Positions 8,727-16,444 of a DNA stretch of 64,000 nucleotides are shown here, one piece after another. Made by a program: the position numbers and the translations under genes. The DNA is from an uncultured Rhodocyclaceae bacterium (lineage in GTDB: Bacteria > Pseudomonadota > Gammaproteobacteria > Burkholderiales > Rhodocyclaceae), in NCBI GenBank assembly GCA_907163075.1, contig CAJQTY010000001.1, forward strand, positions 1,736,001 through 1,800,000, written 5' to 3'. The notes under the pieces were generated by a model. It did not search any database. It had not been told where the DNA came from and saw only the letters and a program-made list of their open reading frames with translations. Positions within the stretch are counted from its first letter, which is position 1. The number at the start of each line of letters is the position of its first letter.

Positions 8727-10649
8727 GTGAAAACCGCCAACTGCCCCTCCTGCGGCGCACCGGTCGTTTTCCGCTCGTCCGCGTCGGTGTACGCCGTCTG
8801 CGAGTTCTGCCGCAGCACCCTGCTGCGCGACGGTGAGGATCTGAAGAATCTCGGTCGCATGGCCGAACTGATGGACGATCCAACGCTGCTTCGCATTGGC
8901 AGCGAAGGGACGTTTCGCGGGCTCCACTTCGGCGTCATCGGGCGCATCCAGCTCAAGCACCCGGCCGGTTTGTGGAACGAGTGGCACATCCTGTTCGACG
9001 ACGCGCGCAGCGCCTGGCTGTCGGAGGCCGGCGGCGAATTCGTGGTCAGTTCCCAGGTGCCGGTCAATGAAGCCGTGCCGGCCTTCGCCACGCTGGCGCC
9101 GGAAATGCAGGTCAGCGTCGGCGGGCGCCGCTTTACCGTCAGCGGCCTCGCAACGGCGCGCTGCATCGCCGGGCAGGGCGAATTGCCGTTCAAGGTCGAC
9201 GCCGGCTACGACGTCAATACGGCCGACCTGAGAGGCGGCGACCGCTTCGTCACGATCGACTACAGCGAGATACCGCCGCTGGTGTTTGCCGGCTACCCGG
9301 TGAAATTCGACGAACTCAAACTGACCAGGCTCAAGGAATCCGCGGCGGGCACAGCGACCCCGAAGGTCAAGGCCAGGGCCTTCAACTGCCCGCATTGCGC
9401 CGCGCCGCTGACGGTGCACTCGGGGGCTATCGAGAGTGTCGGCTGCGACAGTTGCGGTGCGCTCATCGGCATCGACAACGAGAACGTGAAACTGCTGGCC
9501 GGCGCCGCGCAATCGCTGCGCTTCGTCCCCTATCTGCCGCTCGGCAGCAAGGGCAAGCTGCACGACGTCGAGTGGGAGGCCATCGGCTTCCTGCGCCGCA
9601 GCACCCGGTCGGGCGGCGTCGATTACGCGTGGTCCGAATACCTGCTGTTCAACGAGAAGGAGGGGTTCGCCTGGCTGACCGAATATCAGGGGCACTGGAA
9701 CTTCGCGCGCACCCTGTCCAACCCGCCGTCGGTCGCGCCGGGGCTGAATACGTTCCGGCATCAGGGCGAAACCTTCCGACTCTTCAATTCGGGCAAGGCG
9801 GAAGTCACCTACGTCGTCGGCGAATTTTACTGGCGTGTTGCTGTCGGCGAATCCTGTCTCGTCGAAGACTATGTCTGCCCGCCGAAAATGCTCTCGCGCG
9901 AGGTGTCGGACAAGGAAGTGAGCTGGTCGGCGAGCGAGTACCTGGAGGCCGAAGCCTTGCGCGCCGCGTTCAGGATTGCCGCAACGGCGCCGGCACAGGT
10001 CGGTATTTTCGCCAACCAGCCCAACCCGCTGATCGAACGCCATCGCGGCATCTTCCGCCTGTTCTGGAAGCTCGCGCTGGCGGCGACAGTGGTGCAACTG
10101 GCATTCTTTTTCGTCTTCGCCTCGCATGTTGTCCTGAAGCAGCAGATGGTGCTCTCGCCGCACAACGAGGAAGCGACGCTGAGCACGCAGGAATTTGTCC
10201 TGCCCAGCCGGGCGCGCTCGCTGCGAGTGCGACACAGCACCGACGTTGAAAACAACTGGGTGGACATCACCACCACGCTGGTCGAGAAGAAGACCGGCGA
10301 GGCCTACCAGGGCGACCAGGAGCTCAGCTATTACCACGGTGTCGATCAGGGAGAAAGCTGGACGGAAGGCAGCCGGGACGATTCCATCGCCTTCAGCGAC
10401 ATCGCGCCCGGAACCTACTACCTGACCATCGAATACGATCTCGGCACCGACCGCAAGGACGCCGTGCTCGATACCGTCGAAGTCGTGCGCAACCCGGTCG
10501 TGTGGTCGAACTACGTGCTGGTGATGGTCTTCCTGCTGCTCTTCCCCTTCTATTCGCGCTGGCGGCGCAACGCCTTCGAGACACGGCGCTGGCATGAAAG
10601 CGACATTGGCGGCGATGAAGAAGGCGATGCCGGGAACGAGGACGAATGA
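8727..10649 (+). CDS. DUF4178 protein with two zinc ribbons and membrane segments
   Basis: A 640-aa protein starting with GTG. Two DUF4178-type modules each begin with a zinc ribbon: CPSCGAPV...CEFC at the N-terminus and CPHCAAPL...CDSC near residue 225. Conserved WNEWH and YLLFNEKEGFAWLTEYQGHW segments follow. The C-terminal third has a transmembrane helix (about 455-472), an extracytoplasmic beta-rich domain and a second helix near 592-610 before an acidic tail. Function is unknown. The fixed association with SpeD, aminopropyltransferase-like and DUF350 genes suggests a partner role in that system. Confidence 0.82.
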   Translation: MKTANCPSCGAPVVFRSSASVYAVCEFCRSTLLRDGEDLKNLGRMAELMDDPTLLRIGSEGTFRGLHFGVIGRIQLKHPAGLWNEWHILFDDARSAWLSEAGGEFVVSSQVPVNEAVPAFATLAPEMQVSVGGRRFTVSGLATARCIAGQGELPFKVDAGYDVNTADLRGGDRFVTIDYSEIPPLVFAGYPVKFDELKLTRLKESAAGTATPKVKARAFNCPHCAAPLTVHSGAIESVGCDSCGALIGIDNENVKLLAGAAQSLRFVPYLPLGSKGKLHDVEWEAIGFLRRSTRSGGVDYAWSEYLLFNEKEGFAWLTEYQGHWNFARTLSNPPSVAPGLNTFRHQGETFRLFNSGKAEVTYVVGEFYWRVAVGESCLVEDYVCPPKMLSREVSDKEVSWSASEYLEAEALRAAFRIAATAPAQVGIFANQPNPLIERHRGIFRLFWKLALAATVVQLAFFFVFASHVVLKQQMVLSPHNEEATLSTQEFVLPSRARSLRVRHSTDVENNWVDITTTLVEKKTGEAYQGDQELSYYHGVDQGESWTEGSRDDSIAFSDIAPGTYYLTIEYDLGTDRKDAVLDTVEVVRNPVVWSNYVLVMVFLLLFPFYSRWRRNAFETRRWHESDIGGDEEGDAGNEDE

Positions 10650-10650
10650 G

Positions 10651-10797
10651 ATGATCAAGGCCAACCTCGTCATCGGCCTGCTCGCGCTGGCGTTCTTCGC
10701 CAACGCCCAGTACCAGGGCTGGAATCTCTTCGAGCGCAACGCCAGCGCCCAGGCCGGCCGCCTCTCCGGCAGTGGAAGCCGGGCCTACCACAAATGA
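10651..10797 (+). CDS. Small 48-aa membrane or secreted peptide
   Basis: Begins one base after the DUF4178 stop codon. An N-terminal hydrophobic helix (ANLVIGLLALAFFANA) is followed by a short hydrophilic Gly/Ser-rich tail. It reads as a single-span or signal-peptide-bearing microprotein. The tight spacing and coding-like composition argue that it is real. Function is unknown. Confidence 0.6.
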   Translation: MIKANLVIGLLALAFFANAQYQGWNLFERNASAQAGRLSGSGSRAYHK

Positions 10798-10835
10798 TGA
10801 AGCTCAAGACGGTGGCTAAAGAGGCGCTGACTTTT

Positions 10836-10862
10836 ATGGATTCCGGCGTTCGCCGGAATGAC
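10836..10862. repeat. REP-like palindrome
   Basis: GGATTCCGGCGTTCGCCGGAATG forms a hairpin of the widespread GGATTCC...GGAATGAC repeat family. It lies in the 200-bp gap between the 48-aa gene and the aminopropyltransferase gene. Confidence 0.75.
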
Positions 10863-11038
10863 TATTTCTCATTTAATCAGCGTTTCCCTAAGCGCGGCGG
10901 GTACGGCGAACACAACGTAAACCAGCGAATGACATTTTTCCCGCGAACCACCCGTTGGACGATGCCTGAACCGTTCCAGGCCCATGGCCTTTCGTTGCGC
11001 CCGTTTTGTCCTTGTGCTTCGAACGCAGGTTCCTTGCA

Positions 11039-12538
11039 TTGAATCAGGCCCTGCTCTTCTCGGTTTTTGTCGTCGCTTCCTGCGGCCTGGCCTACGAGCT
11101 GATCGCCGGTGCCCTGTCGAGCTATCTGCTCGGCGATTCGGTAATGCAGTTTTCGACGGTAATCGGCTGCTACCTGTTCGCCATGGGCATCGGCTCCTGG
11201 CTGTCGCGCTACGTCGAGCGTCATTTGGTCGCCCGCTTCGTGCAGGTCGAACTGATCGTCGGCGTCCTCGGCGGCTATTCTGCGGCGGGGCTGTTCTTCA
11301 TCTTCGTGTGGTTTTCGGCGCCGTTCAAGCTGGCACTGTATCTCGCCGTGTTCGCCATCGGCGTGCTGGTCGGCCTGGAAATCCCGCTCATCATGCGCAT
11401 CCTCAAGCGCGACCTGAGTTTCAAGGACGTCGTCTCGCAGGTGCTCACCTTCGATTACCTCGGGGCGCTCGCCGTTTCCATTCTCTTCCCGCTGCTGCTC
11501 GTGCCGCATCTCGGACTGGTGCGCAGCGGCCTGCTCTTCGGCCTGCTCAACGTGCTGGTCGCGCTGTGGGCGCTGTGGCTGTTCCGCGCGCAATTGCACA
11601 ACGCCGCCTGGCTGAGGACGCAGGCTTTCGTTTCGCTCGCCGTGCTGGCCGGCGGATTCGCCGCCGCCGGCCAGTTTACGACGCTGGCCGAAGCGCATCT
11701 CTATGCCGACGAGGTTGTCTATACCGAAGCCACGCCCTACCAGCGTATCGTGCTTACCCGCTGGAAGGACGATCTGCGCCTGTTTCTCAACAACAACCTG
11801 CAGTTCAGTTCGCGCGACGAATACCGGTACCACGAGGCGCTGGTGCATCCGGGCCTGTCCACGCTGCCCGGCGCGCGACGCGTGCTGGTGCTCGGCGGTG
11901 GTGACGGGCTGGCCGCGCGCGAGATACTGAAGTACCCGCAGGTCGAGTCGGTGACGGTGGTCGACCTCGATCCGGCGATGACGCAGCTTTTTTCCACCGC
12001 CGCGCCGTTGCGCAAGCTGAACGCCGACGCGCTTCTCTCGCCCAGGGTCAGTGTGGTCAACGAGGACGCGCTGCAGTGGCTGGAGGAAAACGACGACAGC
12101 TTCGATTTCGTCGTCGTCGATTTTCCCGACCCTTCAAACTTCGCCATCGGCAAGCTCTACAGCGCGGCCTTTTACCGGTTGCTGGAAAAGCACCTCTCGG
12201 CCGGCGCGCTGGCGGTCATCCAGTCGACCTCGCCGCTGTATGCCCGGCAATCGTTCTGGTGCGTCGTAAGCACGCTGGAGAGCGTCGGTTTCGTCACCAC
12301 GCCGTATCACGCGCTGGTGCCATCCTTTGGCGAATGGGGCTTCGTCCTCGCTGGTCGGCGCGCGTACAAGCCACCCGCCGCCTACCCCGTCGACACGCGC
12401 TTCCTGACGCCGGAAACGACGCCGGCACTGTTCCAGTTCCCCAAGGACATGGCGCGTGTCGACGCCGAAGTGAACCGGCTGAACAACCAGGTGCTGGTGC
12501 GCTACTTCGAGAGCGAGTGGCGGCAGGTGATCCGCTGA
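11039..12538 (+). CDS. Membrane spermidine-synthase-like aminopropyltransferase
   Basis: About 499 aa. The N-terminal half has about seven transmembrane helices (ELIAGALSSYLLGDSV, YLFAMGIGSWLSR and so on). The C-terminal half is a spermidine-synthase fold with the nucleotide-binding VLVLGGGDGLAAREILKYP, the acidic VDLDPAMTQ and the catalytic-loop VVDFPDPSN. It probably transfers an aminopropyl group from decarboxylated SAM supplied by SpeD in the same operon. The acceptor is unknown, and the membrane domain suggests an envelope substrate. The start is uncertain: in-frame TTG codons occur at 11006, 11012 and 11039, and the last gives the most family-like N-terminus. Confidence 0.85.
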   Translation: MNQALLFSVFVVASCGLAYELIAGALSSYLLGDSVMQFSTVIGCYLFAMGIGSWLSRYVERHLVARFVQVELIVGVLGGYSAAGLFFIFVWFSAPFKLALYLAVFAIGVLVGLEIPLIMRILKRDLSFKDVVSQVLTFDYLGALAVSILFPLLLVPHLGLVRSGLLFGLLNVLVALWALWLFRAQLHNAAWLRTQAFVSLAVLAGGFAAAGQFTTLAEAHLYADEVVYTEATPYQRIVLTRWKDDLRLFLNNNLQFSSRDEYRYHEALVHPGLSTLPGARRVLVLGGGDGLAAREILKYPQVESVTVVDLDPAMTQLFSTAAPLRKLNADALLSPRVSVVNEDALQWLEENDDSFDFVVVDFPDPSNFAIGKLYSAAFYRLLEKHLSAGALAVIQSTSPLYARQSFWCVVSTLESVGFVTTPYHALVPSFGEWGFVLAGRRAYKPPAAYPVDTRFLTPETTPALFQFPKDMARVDAEVNRLNNQVLVRYFESEWRQVIR

Positions 12539-12541
12539 ACG

Positions 12542-14179
12542 ATGGAGCGCCGCGAATTTCTCGCCACGCTGGCCGCCGCCGGCCTGGCTTCCCTTCCCGG
12601 ATGCGGCAGTCCGCCCAGGCCGCCGCTGCCGCCGGGCGACTTGCTCGGGAGCGCGATGGATCTCGGCCATCGGCTGCGCGCGGGCGATCTGCCGCCGCCG
12701 GCGGAGACACGGCGCGTGCCGGTGCTGATCGTCGGCGCCGGCATCGGCGGCCTCGCGGCGGGATGGAAGCTGGCGCGATCCGGCTTCACCGATTTCCTGA
12801 TCGTCGAGCTTGAGGGCGAAGCGGGCGGAAACTCCCGTTCTGGCCGCAACGAAGTCGGCGCCTACCCGCTCGCCGCGCACTACCTGCCGCTGCCGACGCG
12901 CGAAGCGACGGCGGTGCGCGAACTGCTGGCCGAACTCGGCGTATTGCAGGGTGACCCGCGCGCTGCCCGGCCGCGTTACGACGAGCGCTATCTCTGCGCT
13001 ACGCCGCAGGAACGGCTGTACCGCAACGGCTGGTGGCAGGACGGCGTGCTGCCGCTGCTCGGCGTGAGCGCCGCCGAGCGCCAACAGTACCGGCGTTTTT
13101 TCGCTCTCATGGAGGCTTTCCGGCAGCGCCGCGACGGCGCTTCCCGCGCCTTTGCCCTGCCCATGGAACTGTCCAGCCGCGCCGCCGACCTGCTCGCGCT
13201 CGACACGCTCAGCATGCGCGACTGGCTGCTCGCGCAGGGGTTCGATGCGCCGCAACTGCACTGGTACGTCGACTATGCCTGCCGCGACGATTACGGTACC
13301 GGCCTCGCCGAAGTGTCGGCCTGGGCCGGCATCCACTACTTCGCCTGCCGCAACGGCGAAGCGCAGGACGCCGCGAGCGATACCGTGCTCACCACGCCGG
13401 GCGGCAACGGCTGGCTGGCGCAGGGTATGGCGCAGTCGATCGCGGCGCGCGCCGGCGACCGCCTGTTGAGCGGGGCGCTGGCCTTCCGCGTCGGCGCGGC
13501 GGACGGGCGGATGAGCGTCGATCTGTGGCGGCCGGCGCAGCAGCGCTCGTTGCGGCTGGTCGCCGAACAACTGATCTGGGCCGCGCCGCTCTTTCTTGTT
13601 CCGCATGTCTTCGCCGGGCAGGCGGCGTTGAAAGCGGCGGCGCGCCACTATTCGCATGCCCCGTGGCTGGTTGCCAACCTGACGCTGGCGCGCTTCCCGG
13701 AACAGCGGGCCGGCGCCTCGACGGCCTGGGACAACGTCCTGCACGACAGTCCCGGTCTCGGCTACGTGGTGTCCACGCACCAGCAGATGCGGCAGCATGC
13801 GGGTGCCACCGTGTTCACCTATTACCGGGCGTTGAGCGGCATGACGCCGCAAGAGGGGCGCGCCGTCTTGCAGGAGACGCCGCGCGAGGCCTGGGCCGAG
13901 CAGATTCTGGCCGAACTCGAGCGGCCGCATCCGGACATCCGGCAGCTCACCACGCGCCTCGATGTGCACTGCAACGGCCACGCCATGGCGCGCCCGCTGC
14001 CGGGGCTGATCTGGGGCCAGGCGCGGCGGCTGTTTGCCGCCGACGCGCCGCGCCTGCGCTTCGCCCACGCCGACGCGAGCGGCTTCTCGCTGTTCGAGGA
14101 AGCGCAGTACCGCGGCGTTCTGGCGGCGGAAAGAACGCTGCGCCGGCTTGGCAAGCCGTTCACTTCTTCGCTAAGCTGA
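12542..14179 (+). CDS. Tat-exported lipoprotein flavoenzyme (amine-oxidase-like)
   Basis: A 545-aa protein. The N-terminus MERREFLATLAAAGLASLPGC combines a twin-arginine-like motif with a lipobox Cys at about 21, so export as a folded lipoprotein is likely. The dinucleotide fold VLIVGAGIGGLAAGWKLARS starts near residue 60, with ELEGEAGGNSRSG typical of NAD(P)-binding or amine-oxidase-like FAD proteins. It starts 3 bp after the aminopropyltransferase stop. The substrate is unknown. Its place between SpeE-like and SpeD genes suggests oxidation of a polyamine-derived product outside the cytoplasmic membrane (inference). Confidence 0.82.
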   Translation: MERREFLATLAAAGLASLPGCGSPPRPPLPPGDLLGSAMDLGHRLRAGDLPPPAETRRVPVLIVGAGIGGLAAGWKLARSGFTDFLIVELEGEAGGNSRSGRNEVGAYPLAAHYLPLPTREATAVRELLAELGVLQGDPRAARPRYDERYLCATPQERLYRNGWWQDGVLPLLGVSAAERQQYRRFFALMEAFRQRRDGASRAFALPMELSSRAADLLALDTLSMRDWLLAQGFDAPQLHWYVDYACRDDYGTGLAEVSAWAGIHYFACRNGEAQDAASDTVLTTPGGNGWLAQGMAQSIAARAGDRLLSGALAFRVGAADGRMSVDLWRPAQQRSLRLVAEQLIWAAPLFLVPHVFAGQAALKAAARHYSHAPWLVANLTLARFPEQRAGASTAWDNVLHDSPGLGYVVSTHQQMRQHAGATVFTYYRALSGMTPQEGRAVLQETPREAWAEQILAELERPHPDIRQLTTRLDVHCNGHAMARPLPGLIWGQARRLFAADAPRLRFAHADASGFSLFEEAQYRGVLAAERTLRRLGKPFTSSLS

Positions 14180-14186
14180 GCGGACC

Positions 14187-14561
14187 ATGAACGGCCTGCA
14201 CCTCCTCGCCGAACTTCACGACTGCCGCTGCGCGCCGCGCCTGCTGCACAGCGTCGACGCGCTGCGCGAACTGTGCCTGGCCGTCTGCACGGTGCCCGGC
14301 CTGACGCCGGTCGGGCAGCTCTTTCATCAGTTCGGCAGCGCCGCGCAACCGGCCGGCGCAACCGGTGCGGTGATTCTTGCCGAATCGCATCTGGCCGTGC
14401 ATACCTGGCCCGAGCTGAACGCCGTGACGCTCGACCTCTACGTCTGCAACTTCAGCCAGGACAACAGCGCCGCCGCGCGCCAGGCCTGTGACCGGCTGAT
14501 CGCCGCCTTTGCCCCGCAACGGGTGGCACTGCGCGAGGTCGAACGGGGCGCCGCCGGCTAA
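14187..14561 (+). CDS. speD: S-adenosylmethionine decarboxylase proenzyme
   Basis: Small (124 aa) prokaryotic-type SpeD. The self-cleavage site is visible as ESHLAVHTWPE with Ser67 as the future pyruvoyl residue. The Cys in LYVCNFS matches the conserved proton donor. It supplies decarboxylated SAM as aminopropyl donor, presumably to the membrane aminopropyltransferase two genes upstream. It begins 7 bp after the flavoenzyme stop and ends the cluster. Confidence 0.95.
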   Translation: MNGLHLLAELHDCRCAPRLLHSVDALRELCLAVCTVPGLTPVGQLFHQFGSAAQPAGATGAVILAESHLAVHTWPELNAVTLDLYVCNFSQDNSAAARQACDRLIAAFAPQRVALREVERGAAG

Positions 14562-14808
14562 GGTCCGTGGCCCGGCATGGCGGGCGGCCTTTATCCGGAG
14601 TGCGCATGCGCAGCGATCACCCGCGCGAAGACGCAGAACGTTGAATCGGCAAGCGCCCAGTGAGCGTTTATATTTGGAACTCCATTCGTATTGAACCGGT
14701 CAACTATATAACTGGCGTCCATCACCCCGGTTCGAACGGGGTTGCTACGTTACCAAGCTGTATCAATGGTTCGTAGATTGACGTGCAGGGCACTCCTAGG
14801 AGACTCGC

Positions 14809-15126
14809 ATGAGCAGCCAGGAAAAACGCGCAGGCCGGAATCAGATACTCCAAAAACTGTTGGGACTGCTCGGTGTTGTCGGCGTATTGGGTGCCGCGGC
14901 ACCCGTTGAGGCACACGTCGACACCGGCCGCCAGGCACTCGAAACACGCGTGCTAGCGATACGTACGGCGATACACGATGCGGCAGAAGCCGAGCCACCG
15001 CTCCCGCCCGACCAAAAACTCGTCCAGTTGCCCCCCCGCTGGCCGAACTGGGGCAACTGGAACAACTGGCCGAACTGGGGTAACTGGAACAACTGGCCGA
15101 ACTGGGGTAACTGGTTCAATCGCTGA
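14809..15126 (+). CDS. RiPP-like precursor with nine Trp-X-Asn triplets
   Basis: A 105-aa peptide preceded by AGGAG. Residues 1-35 look like a signal peptide (basic n-region, hydrophobic 14-33, PVEA end). Residues 36-76 form a helical, charged leader (ALETRVLAIRTAI) and a Pro-rich hinge. From Trp78 to Asn104 every third residue is Trp (78, 81, 84, 87, 90, 93, 96, 99, 102) and every one is followed at +2 by Asn: WPN, WGN and WNN in rotation, then WFN, ending in Arg105. This is the Trp-X-Asn pattern crosslinked by cyclophane-forming radical SAM maturases. Signal peptide plus ETRV-AIR leader plus repeated core resembles GrrA-type precursors. The maturase gene follows 28 bp downstream. Confidence 0.85.
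   Translation: MSSQEKRAGRNQILQKLLGLLGVVGVLGAAAPVEAHVDTGRQALETRVLAIRTAIHDAAEAEPPLPPDQKLVQLPPRWPNWGNWNNWPNWGNWNNWPNWGNWFNR
15040..15120 (+). repeat. Three 27-bp tandem repeats in the precursor core
   Basis: Units at 15040-15066, 15067-15093 and 15094-15120 each encode WPNWGNW plus two residues. Units 1 and 2 differ by one silent change (GGC/GGT). Unit 3 ends TTCAAT instead of AACAAC. The near identity at DNA level suggests recent repeat expansion. Confidence 0.95.
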
Positions 15127-15154
15127 TCGCTGTTTCAGAGGAGCAAGCCAGCTC

Positions 15155-16444
15155 ATGGAAACTGCATCCCGTATCCGATGGTTCCGCCGCAGGGCTCCCG
15201 CCAGCCGGTCCTCTGCCGCGGCGGTGTATCGCTTCGACCCGGCTGACTTCTCACCCGCCATCCGCACGCGACTTCTGATTTTGCAGCCCACCCCGTTCTG
15301 CAACATTGACTGCGACTACTGCTATCTGCCGGAGCGCGATTCCACAGCGTGCATGAGCCTGGCCACGGTACGCTGCGCGGCCGAGCGGCTGCGTGCCGAC
15401 GAACTGGTCGGGCCCGAGCTCACCGTTGTCTGGCATGCCGGCGAGCCGCTGACGATGCCGCCCGCGTTTTTCGACGATGCGGTCGCCGTGCTGCGCGAGG
15501 TACTTGGTCCGTGGTGCGATGTAACACACTCGATCCAGACCAATGCCACGTTGATTGACGATGAATGGTGCGAACTCTTCAAGCGGCACGGCATTCGCAT
15601 CGGTGTCAGTGTCGACGGCCCGGCCGGGCTGCACGACGCCCACCGCCGCACGCGCACTGGCCGTGGTACGCATGAGCGAGTGTTGCGCGGCATGGCGCGG
15701 TTACGCGCGCACGGCATCGAATTCCACGCTATCGCAGTCGTTACCCCGGCGAGCTTTGCGCAGGCTGATGCGTTCTACGACTTCTTCATTGAGCAAGGCG
15801 TGTCTGAACTCGGCTGTAACTACGACGAGGCTGAGGGGGGGTACGAACACTCGAGTCTGGCCGGCCAGGAGCCGGCGCACGCGGCGTTTGTCGCCCGTTT
15901 GCTCGAACGTTCAAGCGCTGGCGGTAGCCCGCTTCGCGTGCGCGAACTTGCGCTGGCACTGCACCTGATCGCGCAGCCTATACCCACCTATCGCTGGCAA
16001 GGCCAGGACTGGCCCGAGAACGCGCAGACCTTGCCGTTCGCGCTGATTACCGTGGCGCATAACGGCGACTTCAGCAGTTTCTCGCCCGAACTGCTCGGCC
16101 AGCCCTCGGCCGAATTCGGCAACTTCATTCTCGGCAACGTCGCCACCGAAGGCTATTTCGACAGTGCGCGCAGCGAACGCTTCGAGCGCCTGTGGTGCGC
16201 GATCGTGCGCGGCACGCGCGAATGCGAACGCAGTTGCGCGCACTACGGCTTTTGCGGCGGCGGCGCGCCGGTCAACAAACTCTACGAGAACGGCGATCTG
16301 GCCAGCGGCGAGACGCTGTATTGCCGCACGATGTTCAAGCGACCGTTTGATGCCGTGCTGAAGCGCCTGGAGCGCGATCACACCGCGTTTGAAGCGGTGT
16401 CGTCAGGGGCGCTGCGTGAACCCTTCGAGCAGGAGTGTCAGTGA
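15155..16444 (+). CDS. Radical SAM/SPASM peptide maturase (GrrM/FxsB-like)
   Basis: 429 aa. The radical SAM cluster motif CNIDCDYCYLPE (Cys49, 53, 56) lies near the N-terminus, followed by HAGEPL, the SIQTNATLID segment and SVDGPAGLHDAHR. The C-terminal SPASM-like region has CERSCAHYGFCGGGAPVNKLYENGD and a later YC, which should bind auxiliary Fe-S clusters. CGGG-P-NK-YE is typical of cyclophane-forming maturases of the GrrM/FxsB group. It is predicted to join each Trp ring to the beta-carbon of Asn two residues on in the adjacent precursor. AGAGGAG precedes the ATG at 15155 by about 14 nt. The stop overlaps the next start by 1 nt. Confidence 0.9.
   Translation: METASRIRWFRRRAPASRSSAAAVYRFDPADFSPAIRTRLLILQPTPFCNIDCDYCYLPERDSTACMSLATVRCAAERLRADELVGPELTVVWHAGEPLTMPPAFFDDAVAVLREVLGPWCDVTHSIQTNATLIDDEWCELFKRHGIRIGVSVDGPAGLHDAHRRTRTGRGTHERVLRGMARLRAHGIEFHAIAVVTPASFAQADAFYDFFIEQGVSELGCNYDEAEGGYEHSSLAGQEPAHAAFVARLLERSSAGGSPLRVRELALALHLIAQPIPTYRWQGQDWPENAQTLPFALITVAHNGDFSSFSPELLGQPSAEFGNFILGNVATEGYFDSARSERFERLWCAIVRGTRECERSCAHYGFCGGGAPVNKLYENGDLASGETLYCRTMFKRPFDAVLKRLERDHTAFEAVSSGALREPFEQECQ

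Noticed and set aside
12134-14068. 644-codon minus-strand frame across the flavoenzyme gene
   Set aside because: Antisense to clear protein domains on the plus strand, with no recognisable motifs of its own.
14724-14742. Hairpin ACCCCG/CGGGGT around GTTCGAA, resembling a tRNA T-arm
   Set aside because: No acceptor, D- or anticodon arm fits around it, so it is not a tRNA. It may be a regulatory or terminator hairpin upstream of the precursor.
15040-15120. Tandem 27-bp repeats as a possible CRISPR or noncoding satellite
   Set aside because: Units are contiguous without spacers, in frame, and encode the precursor core.
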